Shown one piece after another: positions 42,241-50,525 of a DNA stretch of 64,000 nucleotides. Below the pieces are notes generated by a model. The model was not told where the DNA came from, did not search any database, and saw nothing but the letters and a program-made list of their open reading frames with translations. Position 1 is the first letter of the stretch. Every line of letters starts with the position of its first letter. The stretch covers positions 1 through 64,000 of the forward strand of contig JAUXVI010000041.1 in assembly GCA_030680575.1 (NCBI GenBank), given 5' to 3'. The stretch comes from Hylemonella sp. (lineage in GTDB: Bacteria; Pseudomonadota; Gammaproteobacteria; Burkholderiales; Burkholderiaceae_C). The translations under genes and the position numbers were made by a program.

Positions 42241-43391
42241 AACCGATTCTGCTGACCCACGCCCGGGTCGTTCTGGCCAGCGAGGTGCGCGACGATGTGG
42301 CGGTGCTGATCGAAGGCGGCATCATCACCGCGCTCGACCCGGTCTCCAGCGCCGGCGCCACCGAACTGAACCTGGCCGGCCGTGTGCTGATGCCGGGCAT
42401 CGTGGACCTGCACTGCGATGCGCTGGAAAAGGAAGTGGAGCCACGCCCCGGCGTGCATTTCCCGCTGGACTTCGCCTGCGCCCAGGCCGACAAGCGCAAC
42501 GCGACCGCAGGCATCACCACCGTCTACCACGCGCTGTCGTTCGCCAACCATGAGCTGGGCGTGCGCAACAACGCCTTTGCGGCCGAGATCGCGCGCGCCG
42601 TCCACGACTGGCAGCCGCACGCGCTGGTGGACAACCGGGTCCATGCCCGCTACGAGGTGACCGACGAAACGGCGCCGCCGGTGCTGCACGCGCTGCTTGC
42701 GGCGGGCCATGCCCACATGCTGTCGTTCATGGACCACAGCCCGGGCCAGGGCCAGTTCCGCGACGTGGAGGCCTACCGCGCCTTTCTGTCCAAGACCTAC
42801 AAGACCGATGACGCGGCCTTCGACGAGATCCTGGCACGCAAGGCCGAAGCGGCCCAAGGCGCGATGAGCCGCATCGAAGCCCTGGCGACGCAGGCCCGGG
42901 CGCGCGGCGTGGCCATTGCCAGCCACGATGACGACTCGGCGGCCAAGGTGACCACGGTACAGGCGCTCGGCGCGGTGATCTCCGAATTCCCGATCAATCT
43001 GGAAACGGCGCAGGCCGCGCGGCAGCACGGCTTGGCCACCCTGTTCGGCGCCCCCAACATCCTGCGCGGCAAATCGCAGTCCGGCAACATGCGCGCGCTG
43101 GACGCTGTGCTGGCCGGCGTAGCCGATTGCCTGTGCGGCGACTACTCGCCCGCCGCCTTGCTGCCCTCGGTGATGCGCCTGCCCGATCTGGCCGGCATCG
43201 CCCTGCACGAGGCGATTGCGCTGGTGACCCGCAACCCCGCCCGCGCCGCCGGCCTGCACGATCGCGGCGAGATTGCCGCGGGCCAACGCGCCGACCTGGT
43301 GGCGGTCAAGTTCCTGGGCGGGCTGCCCCAGGCCGAGCGCGTCTGGTCGGCCGGCAAGCCGGCCCTGTCGGCGCACTTCGACCACGCCTGA
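42237..43391 (+). CDS. phnM: Alpha-D-ribose 1-methylphosphonate 5-triphosphate diphosphatase PhnM
   Basis: 384 residues from ATG 42237 (MKPILLTHARVVLASEVRDD); the track's extension reads phnL in another frame. Amidohydrolase features include MPGIVDLHCDALEKEVEPRP and, near the end, GEIAAGQRADLVAV. PhnM removes pyrophosphate to give the PhnJ substrate. ATGA overlap with phnL. Confidence 0.94.
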   Translation: MKPILLTHARVVLASEVRDDVAVLIEGGIITALDPVSSAGATELNLAGRVLMPGIVDLHCDALEKEVEPRPGVHFPLDFACAQADKRNATAGITTVYHALSFANHELGVRNNAFAAEIARAVHDWQPHALVDNRVHARYEVTDETAPPVLHALLAAGHAHMLSFMDHSPGQGQFRDVEAYRAFLSKTYKTDDAAFDEILARKAEAAQGAMSRIEALATQARARGVAIASHDDDSAAKVTTVQALGAVISEFPINLETAQAARQHGLATLFGAPNILRGKSQSGNMRALDAVLAGVADCLCGDYSPAALLPSVMRLPDLAGIALHEAIALVTRNPARAAGLHDRGEIAAGQRADLVAVKFLGGLPQAERVWSAGKPALSAHFDHA

Positions 43392-43397
43392 GTTCCC

Positions 43398-43964
43398 ATG
43401 ACGGCATCACTCATTTATGTGGTCGGGCCCTCGGGCAGCGGCAAGGACAGCCTGATCGCCTATGCACGCGAGCAACTGGGGGCGGAGCCGGGCGTCTGTT
43501 TTGCGCACCGCTACATCACACGGCCGGCCGATGCGGGCGGCGAGAACCACGTGGCCTTGACGCCGCAGGAGTTCGACGCCCGTCTGCACGCCCGGCTGTT
43601 TGCCCTGCACTGGCAAAGCCACGGCCTGCACTACGGCATCGGCATCGAGATCAACCAGTGGCTGGGCAAGGGCGTGGTGGTGGTGGTCAACGGCTCACGT
43701 GCCCACCTGCCCCAGGCCCGGGCCAGCTACCCCGAACTACGGCCGGTGCACATCACCGTGTCCAGCGAGATCTTGCGGCAGCGACTGCTGGCGCGCGGAC
43801 GCGAAACCGAAGAACAGGTGGCGCAGCGCCTGGCGCGCAACTGCCAGCTGGACAACAGCCCCACCAGCGGCGTCGTGATCCGCAACGACGACCGCCTGGA
43901 GGTTGCGGGCGAGGCGCTGGTCGCAGCGATACGGCAGTACGGCGGGGTCGCGGCATGCGCGTGA
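43398..43964 (+). CDS. phnN: Ribose 1,5-bisphosphate phosphokinase PhnN
   Basis: 188 residues with P-loop VVGPSGSGKDSLIAYAREQL and the guanylate-kinase-like segment FAHRYITRPADAGGENHVAL. PhnN converts ribose 1,5-bisphosphate, the end product of C-P lyase, to PRPP, linking phosphonate use to nucleotide synthesis. Overlaps phnP by 10 bases. Confidence 0.93.
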   Translation: MTASLIYVVGPSGSGKDSLIAYAREQLGAEPGVCFAHRYITRPADAGGENHVALTPQEFDARLHARLFALHWQSHGLHYGIGIEINQWLGKGVVVVVNGSRAHLPQARASYPELRPVHITVSSEILRQRLLARGRETEEQVAQRLARNCQLDNSPTSGVVIRNDDRLEVAGEALVAAIRQYGGVAACA

Positions 43965-44722
43965 CCTTTCTGGGCACCGGCGCTGCGGGCGGCGTGCCGC
44001 TGTACGGTTGCGACTGCACCGCCTGCCAGCGCGCGCACGCCCACCCGGCTTACGTGCGCCGCCCCTGCAGCGCGCTCGTCGAGACCGCGTCCACCCGGGT
44101 GCTGCTGGACGCTGGACTGCCGGACCTGCACACGCGGTTTGCGCCGGGCAGCCTGTCGGCCATCGTGCTGACCCATTACCACCCGGACCACGTGCAGGGC
44201 TTGCTCCACCTGCGCTGGGGCGTCGGGTTGAAGATCCCGGTGATCGGACCGCACGATGCCGAAGGATGCGCCGACCTGTACAAGCACCCGGGCGTGCTGG
44301 ACTTCCAGGCGGCCGACAAGTTCGAGCCCTTCGAGGTCGGCGATCTGCGCTTCACACCTCTGCCCCTGATCCACTCCAAGCCCACCTTCGGTTATGCGGT
44401 GGAAGATGCCCAGGGACACCGCTTCGCCTACCTGACCGATACCCAGGGCCTGCCGCCCAAGACCATGGACTGGCTGCAGCAGTGGGGGCGCTTTGAAGTG
44501 GCCCTGGACTGCTCCTTCCCACCGCGCCCGCAAGCCCGCGGCCACAACGACTGGCCGCAGGCCGTGTCGCTGGTGCAGGAACTGGCTGCAGCGCGCGGCT
44601 GGCTGACCCATATCGGCCACGAACTCGATGCCTGGCACATGGCCACCGCGGCGCATCTGCCTGCGCACATCCAGATCGCACGCGATGGCCTGCAGCGCCT
44701 GGTGGATGATGTGGCCCCATGA
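43955..44722 (+). CDS. phnP: Cyclic phosphodiesterase PhnP (metallo-beta-lactamase fold)
   Basis: 255 residues from ATG 43955 (MRVTFLGTGAAGGVPLYGCD); the track ORF runs back through phnN. The metal motif HYHPDH is present (LTHYHPDHVQGL), along with the N-terminal Cys pair GCDCTAC that binds structural zinc in PhnP. It opens ribose 1,2-cyclic phosphate 5-phosphate, the direct product of C-P lyase. ATGA overlap with the EamA gene. Confidence 0.93.
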   Translation: MRVTFLGTGAAGGVPLYGCDCTACQRAHAHPAYVRRPCSALVETASTRVLLDAGLPDLHTRFAPGSLSAIVLTHYHPDHVQGLLHLRWGVGLKIPVIGPHDAEGCADLYKHPGVLDFQAADKFEPFEVGDLRFTPLPLIHSKPTFGYAVEDAQGHRFAYLTDTQGLPPKTMDWLQQWGRFEVALDCSFPPRPQARGHNDWPQAVSLVQELAAARGWLTHIGHELDAWHMATAAHLPAHIQIARDGLQRLVDDVAP

Positions 44723-45567
44723 GCGAAGCAGGTTTGGCCGTCAGCGTCTCGGTACTCATGCATGTGGCATGGAACCTGATTGCGCGCCAGCAGGCCAAGG
44801 AGGCCTATCCGCTTTGGTGGGTGCTGCTGGCCCATCTGGTCCTGCTGGGGCCCTGGGGCTTCTACCACCTGTGGTTACAGACTGACTGGACGCCCAGGTT
44901 CGCGGGCCTGCTGGCCATCTCGGCCCTGGCCAACGTGGTGTACTTCCTGGGGCTGCGCAAGGCTTACGAGCATGCGCCGGTCTCGCTGGTCTACCCCCTG
45001 GTGCGCAGTTCACCGTTGCTGATTGCCGCCTGGGGCGCATGGCTGTTCGATCAACCCTTGCCCGCGACGGCCTGGCTCGGCATTGCCGTCAGCGTGCTGG
45101 GCTTGTGGTGGATGGCCAGTGGCGCCTTGCGCAGCCAGGACCGGGGCGCACTGCCCTGGGCCGGCTTGGCCATGCTGGCCACCAGCGTGTATTCGCTGAG
45201 CGACAAGGCGGCCACCGCCAGCGTCCCGTCGTTCGCCGGGCTGGTCGGCTTCATTTCCGTCGGTTACCTGGCCTCCTGGATCAGCATCTCCGTCGCGCTC
45301 AAGCGCAGCACCGGGGCCTGGATGCCGGCACGCCGCATCGGTGTGGCCGCCTGGCTGGCCGGCGGGCTGTGCATCGGTCTGGCCTATGCATTGGTCATCC
45401 ATGCCATGCGCTATCTGCCCTCGGCGGAAGTGGTCTCGTACACCAATGCGGGCATTGTGGTGGCGACCGTGCTGTCCATCACGCTCTTTCGGGAGCGCCT
45501 GGACTGGCGCCGCCGCCTGGGTGGGGCCTTGGTGATCACGGGCGGCTTGGCGATCATGGCCTGCTGA
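44719..45567 (+). CDS. EamA-family transporter at the end of the phn operon
   Basis: 282 residues with about ten membrane segments in two EamA repeats, including PLVRSSPLLIAAWGAWLF and SAEVVSYTNAGIVVATVLSI. It overlaps phnP by four bases, so it is translated with the C-P lyase genes. No such transporter is in the E. coli phn operon. It may export a by-product of phosphonate breakdown or take part in amino-alkyl-phosphonate handling; neither can be read from the sequence. Confidence 0.82.
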   Translation: MSEAGLAVSVSVLMHVAWNLIARQQAKEAYPLWWVLLAHLVLLGPWGFYHLWLQTDWTPRFAGLLAISALANVVYFLGLRKAYEHAPVSLVYPLVRSSPLLIAAWGAWLFDQPLPATAWLGIAVSVLGLWWMASGALRSQDRGALPWAGLAMLATSVYSLSDKAATASVPSFAGLVGFISVGYLASWISISVALKRSTGAWMPARRIGVAAWLAGGLCIGLAYALVIHAMRYLPSAEVVSYTNAGIVVATVLSITLFRERLDWRRRLGGALVITGGLAIMAC

Positions 45568-45598
45568 CCGACGGGCGAGCACCCACCCCGCACACATT

Positions 45599-45625
45599 GT
45601 CGACATTCGGTCGACATTGTCGACA
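45599..45625. promoter_or_regulatory. Triple GTCGACA motif, candidate upstream activator sites
   Basis: GTCGACA occurs three times, at 45599, 45610 and 45619, so starts are 11 and 9 bases apart. Each contains the palindrome GTCGAC. It lies about 120-145 bases upstream of the sigma-54 promoter at 45746, the distance expected for an enhancer-type activator site. Confidence 0.5.
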
Positions 45626-45662
45626 CATCACTCAGCTGCCCGCCATTGGCATCGCCCGATCT

Positions 45663-45719
45663 GCTCCTGTTTTTATAGCTATTGGCGCATATTCAATAAG
45701 GGCCACGGCCACTTTTGAC
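45663..45719 (+). repeat. Dispersed Comamonadaceae-type repeat, copy 4
   Basis: GCTCCTGTTTTTATAGCTAT begins it and GGGCCACGGCCACTTTTGAC ends it; it is the clearest copy together with copy 3. It lies exactly between the triple GTCGACA motif and the sigma-54 promoter, so it sets the distance between them. Confidence 0.75.
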
Positions 45720-45745
45720 ACAAATTTTCGCGGTGTGCCGTCTTC

Positions 45746-45761
45746 TGGCACAGGGGTTGCA
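45746..45761 (+). promoter_or_regulatory. Sigma-54 promoter of the rhodanese operon
   Basis: TGGCACAGGGGTTGCA is a perfect -24/-12 element: TGGCAC, five bases, TTGCA. It lies 44 bases before the ATG of the sulfurtransferase gene, in the right direction. Transcription would need RpoN and an AAA+ activator. Confidence 0.85.
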
Positions 45762-45805
45762 ATAAGTCCTGCAGGCATCTGCCTTCAACTCCAGGAGAAG
45801 ACACC

Positions 45806-46717
45806 ATGAGCACAGCCCCGACCGCGGATTCCAGCGTTCTGATTTCTCCCACCCAACTGCAGGCTCTGCAGGCCAGCGAGCCGGTGGTCCTCATCGACAC
45901 GCGCGATGCCGACACCTATGCCCTGGGCCACATCCCGGGCGCCGTGAACCTGCGCGAAACCTTCACCTACCTGGCCACCTCCACGCCCGTGGGCCTGCAG
46001 GAACTCAAGAGCACCTTTGCCGCGCACCTGGGTGCGGTGGGCCTCTCCGGCAAGGAGACGGCGGTGTTCTACGAGGACGCCATGAACAGCGGCTACGGCC
46101 AGTCCTGCCGCGGCTACTACCTGCTGACCTGGCTGGGTTACCCCAAGGTGAAGGTGCTCAACGGCGGTTTCTCGGCCTGGAAAGCGGCCGGCCTGCCGGT
46201 CTCCACCACGGCGGTAACGCCGGTGCCGGCCACCTTCCCCACCGGCCTGAAAACCGCCGACGTGATGTTGACCAAGGAAGACGTGGCCGCCGCCCTGGGC
46301 ACCGACACCGTGCTTCTGGACGTGCGCGACGTGGACGAGTGGATTGGCGACAGCTCCAGCCCCTACGGCAAGGACTTTGCGCCACGCAAGGGCCGCCTGC
46401 CGGGCGCCAAGTGGGTGGAGTGGTACCGCTTCATGAAACCCTCGGCCCAGGGCCCGGTGTTCAAGTCACCCGACGAGGTGCGCGCCGAATGCGCCACGCA
46501 GGGCATCAGCCCGGGCGACACGGTCTACCTCTATTGCTTCAAGGGTGCGCGCGCCTCCAACACCTTCCTGGCACTCAAGCAGGCCGGCTTCAAGGACGTG
46601 CGCATGTACTTCGGCTCGTGGAACGAGTGGTCGCGCGACGACGCGCTGCCGATCGAGACCGGCCTGCCGACCGTCAAGCCCAGCTGGACGCAGCCTTCGC
46701 TGGCGCTGGCAGCCTGA
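45806..46717 (+). CDS. Two-domain rhodanese-type sulfurtransferase
   Basis: 303 residues with two rhodanese domains. The N-terminal one (about 10-135) has VVLIDTRDADTYALGHIPGA. The C-terminal one (about 155-285) has the active-site loop CFKGAR with Cys244. This is the thiosulfate/3-mercaptopyruvate sulfurtransferase architecture: it moves sulfane sulfur from thiosulfate or a similar donor to cyanide or a thiol. The unusual linker WIGDSSSPYGKDFAPRKGRL resembles the longer thiosulfate sulfurtransferase subtype. First gene after the sigma-54 promoter. Confidence 0.88.
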   Translation: MSTAPTADSSVLISPTQLQALQASEPVVLIDTRDADTYALGHIPGAVNLRETFTYLATSTPVGLQELKSTFAAHLGAVGLSGKETAVFYEDAMNSGYGQSCRGYYLLTWLGYPKVKVLNGGFSAWKAAGLPVSTTAVTPVPATFPTGLKTADVMLTKEDVAAALGTDTVLLDVRDVDEWIGDSSSPYGKDFAPRKGRLPGAKWVEWYRFMKPSAQGPVFKSPDEVRAECATQGISPGDTVYLYCFKGARASNTFLALKQAGFKDVRMYFGSWNEWSRDDALPIETGLPTVKPSWTQPSLALAA

Positions 46718-46779
46718 GCCCCCGCTTTTCAAGCACTGTCACAGCTTTTTTCAACCTTCTCTTACCTTAGGAAAATTTC

Positions 46780-47352
46780 ATGTCCTCCACCGACCTGCTC
46801 GAACCCACGGCCCCTGTGACCACCGTCAAGGCCTACCTGCGCCCGATCGACCGCGACGGCCTGATGGCCTTTGCCGAGAAAGGCCGCAACAACCCGACCA
46901 GCCGCGGCACCAACAAGGTCCACACCGTGATGGAAGGCCAGTACCGCTCGCTCAGTTATGTGGGCAACCACGCACCGGTGGTGGTGGACGAGCCGCTGCA
47001 CCTGTTCGGCCAGGACACTGCGCCGGCGCCGGGCGAGATCGTGCTCTCGGGCCTGGGCGGCTGCCTGTCGGTGGGCATCACCGCCGTGGCCACCTGGAAG
47101 CGCGTCAAGCTGACCAAGCTGGAAGTGTTCTTGGAGGGCGACATCGGCAACCCGGCCGCCTGGGGTGCCGACGGCGCGCTGCAGAAGATGCCACCCGAGA
47201 TGGGTTTCCAGGCCATCCGCGTCAAGGTGCTGCTGGAAGGCGATGCGCCGCGCGAGGTGCTGGACGAGATCGTGCAGCACGCCAACTACTACTCGCCGGT
47301 GGCCAACACCATGCGCAACCCGATCCCGTTCACCATCGGCCTGGCTGACTGA
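46780..47352 (+). CDS. OsmC-family protein lacking the second catalytic cysteine
   Basis: 190 residues with an OsmC fold and the first redox Cys in LGGCLSVGI (Cys95). The usual second Cys (CPV motif) is replaced: HANYYSPVANTMRNP has Ser where Cys is expected. A classic peroxide-reducing thiol pair is therefore not possible, and a sulfur-carrying or persulfide role is an alternative. It starts 62 bases after the rhodanese gene behind a CTTAGGAAAATTTC ribosome-binding site. The N-terminal 50 residues are longer than in Ohr/OsmC. Confidence 0.8.
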   Translation: MSSTDLLEPTAPVTTVKAYLRPIDRDGLMAFAEKGRNNPTSRGTNKVHTVMEGQYRSLSYVGNHAPVVVDEPLHLFGQDTAPAPGEIVLSGLGGCLSVGITAVATWKRVKLTKLEVFLEGDIGNPAAWGADGALQKMPPEMGFQAIRVKVLLEGDAPREVLDEIVQHANYYSPVANTMRNPIPFTIGLAD

Positions 47353-47397
47353 ACGCCTTGCCCCGAAATTCACCTGCTGCCAACTGAGGAGTCCTGC

Positions 47398-48552
47398 ATG
47401 AATGCCGCCGACCTGCCCCGTGAAGTCACCAGCCTGCCGCCGCTGTCCGGCGACGCCCTGCTGGCCGCCGTGCGTACGGTGGCGCAGGGGCCGCTGCAGC
47501 AGCAGGTGGAGGCGATCGACCGCCAGGGCCACTACCCGGCTGCGGTGCTGCAGCAGCTCGCGGCGCTCGGTGCCATGAGCGCGCACCTGGACGCGCACGC
47601 CGGCCCGGGCAGCTACGCGCTGGCGATCCAGGCCATGGCCGAGGTGTCGCGCGTCTGTGGCGCCACCGGCTTCATGATGTGGTGCCAGGCGGTGTGCGGC
47701 CTGTACATGCAGCAGTCGGGCAACCCGGCGCTGATGGGCGAGGCGCTGATGGAACACGCCAGCGGCGTCGGCCTGGGCGGCACCGCACTGTCCAACCCGA
47801 TGAAAAGCTACGCACAGATCGAGAGCCTGCTGCTCAAGGCCACCCCGGTGGAGGGCGGCTACCTGGTCAACGGCACGCTGCCCTGGGTCAGCAATCTGGG
47901 CCCGGACCATTACTTCGGCGCCATTGCTGCGGTGGTGGAGGGTGACGCCCCTGCCGACAAGGAAGTGATGTTTCTGCTGCGCTGCGATGCCCCCGGCGTG
48001 GAACTGCGCGAGTGCCCCAGCTTCTCGGCCATGGAAGGCACCGGCACCTACGCCGTGCGCGTGAAAGACCTGTTCATCGGCGCCGACGAGATCATGGCCG
48101 ACCCGGCCAAACCGTATATCGCGCGCATTCGCGCCGCCTTTGTCATGCTCCAGTGCGGCATGGCGGTGGGCATCACGCAGGGCGCCATCGATTCCATGTG
48201 GACGGTGGAGCCGCAACTCGGCCACGTGAACCAGTTCCTGGAAGACCGGCCCGCCACGCTGCAGGCCGAGCTCGATGCCCTGACGGCACGCGTGATGAAG
48301 ATGGCTGAAACGCCGTTCGACCCGTCGACCGAATTCTTCATCGACGTGCTCGATGCCCGCGCGCACGGCGCCGAGTTATGCCTGCGCGCCGCGCAGTCGG
48401 CCCTGATGCACCAGGGTGCGCGTGGTTACCTGATGAGCTCGGACGTGCAGCGCCGCGTGCGCGAGTCGCACTTCGTGGCCATCGTCACGCCGGCCATCAA
48501 GCACCTGCGCAAGGAGATGGCGCGCCTGAGCGCCGAGGAGCTGCCGGCATGA
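47398..48552 (+). CDS. Acyl-CoA dehydrogenase-family flavoprotein
   Basis: 384 residues with the ACAD layout: an N-terminal helical domain, a middle beta segment ([20 protein letters not shown]) and a C-terminal four-helix bundle ([40 protein letters not shown]). The family also includes flavin monooxygenases for sulfur compounds (SfnB/DszC type) as well as true acyl-CoA dehydrogenases. I cannot choose between these by eye, but the rhodanese and rubredoxin neighbours favour a non-fatty-acid substrate. It is followed by a coupled (ATGA) rubredoxin-reductase gene. Confidence 0.8.
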   Translation: MNAADLPREVTSLPPLSGDALLAAVRTVAQGPLQQQVEAIDRQGHYPAAVLQQLAALGAMSAHLDAHAGPGSYALAIQAMAEVSRVCGATGFMMWCQAVCGLYMQQSGNPALMGEALMEHASGVGLGGTALSNPMKSYAQIESLLLKATPVEGGYLVNGTLPWVSNLGPDHYFGAIAAVVEGDAPADKEVMFLLRCDAPGVELRECPSFSAMEGTGTYAVRVKDLFIGADEIMADPAKPYIARIRAAFVMLQCGMAVGITQGAIDSMWTVEPQLGHVNQFLEDRPATLQAELDALTARVMKMAETPFDPSTEFFIDVLDARAHGAELCLRAAQSALMHQGARGYLMSSDVQRRVRESHFVAIVTPAIKHLRKEMARLSAEELPA

Positions 48553-49808
48553 ACACCCTCACCCCGATTGCCGAGGCGATTCAGAGCCTGGCGCCATGGC
48601 AACAGTACATCTGCAACGCCTGCGGCTACATCTACAACGAGGCCGATGGCGACCCCGACAGCGGCCTGCCCGCCGGCACGCGCTTCAACGACATTCCGGA
48701 CGACTGGGCCTGCCCGCTGTGCGGCGTGACCAAGGCCGACTTCGCGCCCTACACCCCGCCGGACCTGGTCGCCCTGCAGGCACAGGCCCTCTGTGCTGCC
48801 ACGCCCGCCGTGGCCGGCCGCCAGACGCCGGGCGTGGTCATCGTCGGCGCTGGCCGTGCCGGCTGGCAACTGGCCGAGACGCTGCGCGCCCTGGATGCCG
48901 CGCTGCCCATCACCGTGGTGACGGCCTGCGCCGGCGACGTGTACGACAAGCCGCTGCTGTCGGTGGCGGTGGCACGGCAGCTGGAAGCGCAGAAGCTGGT
49001 GCGTGAGACCGGGGCCGCCGCGGCGCAGCGCCTGAACGTGCGCCTGCTGGCGCACACCCATGCCATTCGCATCTGCGCCGACACGCAGCAGCTGCGCACC
49101 ACACGCGGCACGCTGCGCTACGACCAGCTGGTGCTGGCGCACGGCGCGCAACCGGCGCTGCCACCCAACCTGCCGGCTGCGCTGTGCTGGCGCGTCAACC
49201 ACCTGGGGGCCTACCTGCAGTTGCGCGCCGCGCTCGGAGACACACCCAAGGACGTGCTGATCGTCGGCGCCGGCCTGGTGGGCAGCGAGCTGGCCAACGA
49301 CCTGGCGCTGGGCGGTCACCGCATCACGCTGCTGGACGTTCAGGCCGAACCGCTGGCGCGCTGGCACGACGCGCAGGCCGGCGCGCAGGTGCTGCAGGCC
49401 TGGCAGGATCTGCCGATCCGTTTTGTTGGCGGCGTGTGCGTGGCCAGCGTGGAAAAGCTCCAGGGGCGCTATCGCGTGACGACCGAATGCGGCCAGCGCT
49501 TTGCCGCCGACCAGGTGATTGCCGCCACCGGCCTGCAGACACCGAGCCGGCTGGCGCAGGGCGCGGGGCTGGCCTGGCAAAACGGCATTGCCGTGGCGCC
49601 CGACACGCTGCGCACCAGCGACCCGCACATCCACGCGCTGGGCGACTGCATCACCATCGAGGGCCAGGCCAGCCGTTTTATCGAACCGATTGCGCGCCAG
49701 GCCCGCACCATTGCGGCCGACATCTGCGGCTGCACACCGGTGCCCTATGAAAACAAAGCAGCCATGGTGCGCGTGAAAACCACCTCGCTGCCGCTGACGC
49801 TGCACTGA
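48549..49808 (+). CDS. Rubredoxin-FAD/NAD(P) oxidoreductase fusion
   Basis: 419 residues from ATG 48549 (the track's extension is spurious). An N-terminal rubredoxin domain (about 18-70) has the iron site Cys22-x2-Cys25 and Cys55-x2-Cys58 ([20 protein letters not shown]). A rubredoxin-reductase-like flavoprotein follows, with GAGRAG (FAD), [12 protein letters not shown] (NAD) and HALGDC near the end. It can pass electrons from NAD(P)H to the rubredoxin iron in one polypeptide, probably to feed the flavoprotein encoded just before it. ATGA overlap with that gene. Confidence 0.88.
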   Translation: MNTLTPIAEAIQSLAPWQQYICNACGYIYNEADGDPDSGLPAGTRFNDIPDDWACPLCGVTKADFAPYTPPDLVALQAQALCAATPAVAGRQTPGVVIVGAGRAGWQLAETLRALDAALPITVVTACAGDVYDKPLLSVAVARQLEAQKLVRETGAAAAQRLNVRLLAHTHAIRICADTQQLRTTRGTLRYDQLVLAHGAQPALPPNLPAALCWRVNHLGAYLQLRAALGDTPKDVLIVGAGLVGSELANDLALGGHRITLLDVQAEPLARWHDAQAGAQVLQAWQDLPIRFVGGVCVASVEKLQGRYRVTTECGQRFAADQVIAATGLQTPSRLAQGAGLAWQNGIAVAPDTLRTSDPHIHALGDCITIEGQASRFIEPIARQARTIAADICGCTPVPYENKAAMVRVKTTSLPLTLH

Positions 49809-50476
49809 TGCGGATGCCCTCGTCGCCCCGGTTCGAGCTCTACGCCTTTTGGCGCACGTCCGCCACCTACCGGGTGCGCGTGGCGCTGGCCATGAAGGGC
49901 CTGCCAACCCATGAGCACATCGTCAACCTGGATGCCGGCGAACAGCACAGCCCGGCCTACCGGGCGCTCAACCCGCTGGGCGGCATCCCGACGCTGGTGG
50001 AGCCGGGCCACGCGCCCATCACCCAGTCGTTGGCCATCCTGGAGTTTCTGGAAGAGACCCGGCCGCTGCCACCGCTGCTGCCGGCCGACCGCCATGGCCG
50101 CGCACGGGTGCGCTCTCTTTCGGGCATGCTGGCGGCCGACACACACCCCTTGATCACGCCACGGGTCAGAAAGTACCTCAACGCCTCCCATGGTTTGGAC
50201 GATGCCGCCTGGCGGGCCTGGCAAACCCACTGGTTTGGCACCGGGCTGCGTGCCGTGGAGCAGCGCCTGGCCAGCGAGCCGGCGACCGGCGCGTTCTGCC
50301 ATGGCGACCAGCCCGGCATGGCCGATATCTGCCTGGCCAGCGTGGTGGCGGTCATGCGCGTCTTGCAGATCAGCGTGCCCGACACACCCACCATCGACCG
50401 GATCGTGGACCGCTGCAACACACTGGACGCCTTTGCGCAGGCGCAGCCGAGCCGACAAGCCGGCGCGCCCGCGTGA
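49808..50476 (+). CDS. Glutathione S-transferase (zeta-like/maleylacetoacetate isomerase-like)
   Basis: 222 residues. The N-terminal thioredoxin-like domain has ELYAFWRTSATYRVRVALAM, with SAT in place of the zeta-class SSCS loop, and PLGGIPTLVEPGHAPITQSL. The C-terminal helical domain has HGDQPGMADICLASVVAVMR. It overlaps the rubredoxin fusion gene by one base (TGATG). In this operon a glutathione-linked step on a sulfur or electrophilic intermediate is more likely than tyrosine breakdown, but that is inference. Confidence 0.82.
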   Translation: MRMPSSPRFELYAFWRTSATYRVRVALAMKGLPTHEHIVNLDAGEQHSPAYRALNPLGGIPTLVEPGHAPITQSLAILEFLEETRPLPPLLPADRHGRARVRSLSGMLAADTHPLITPRVRKYLNASHGLDDAAWRAWQTHWFGTGLRAVEQRLASEPATGAFCHGDQPGMADICLASVVAVMRVLQISVPDTPTIDRIVDRCNTLDAFAQAQPSRQAGAPA

Positions 50477-50525
50477 TCCTCCGTCCCGCGCGATCACGGC
50501 ACGGCAACGACGCACACCGGCAAGT

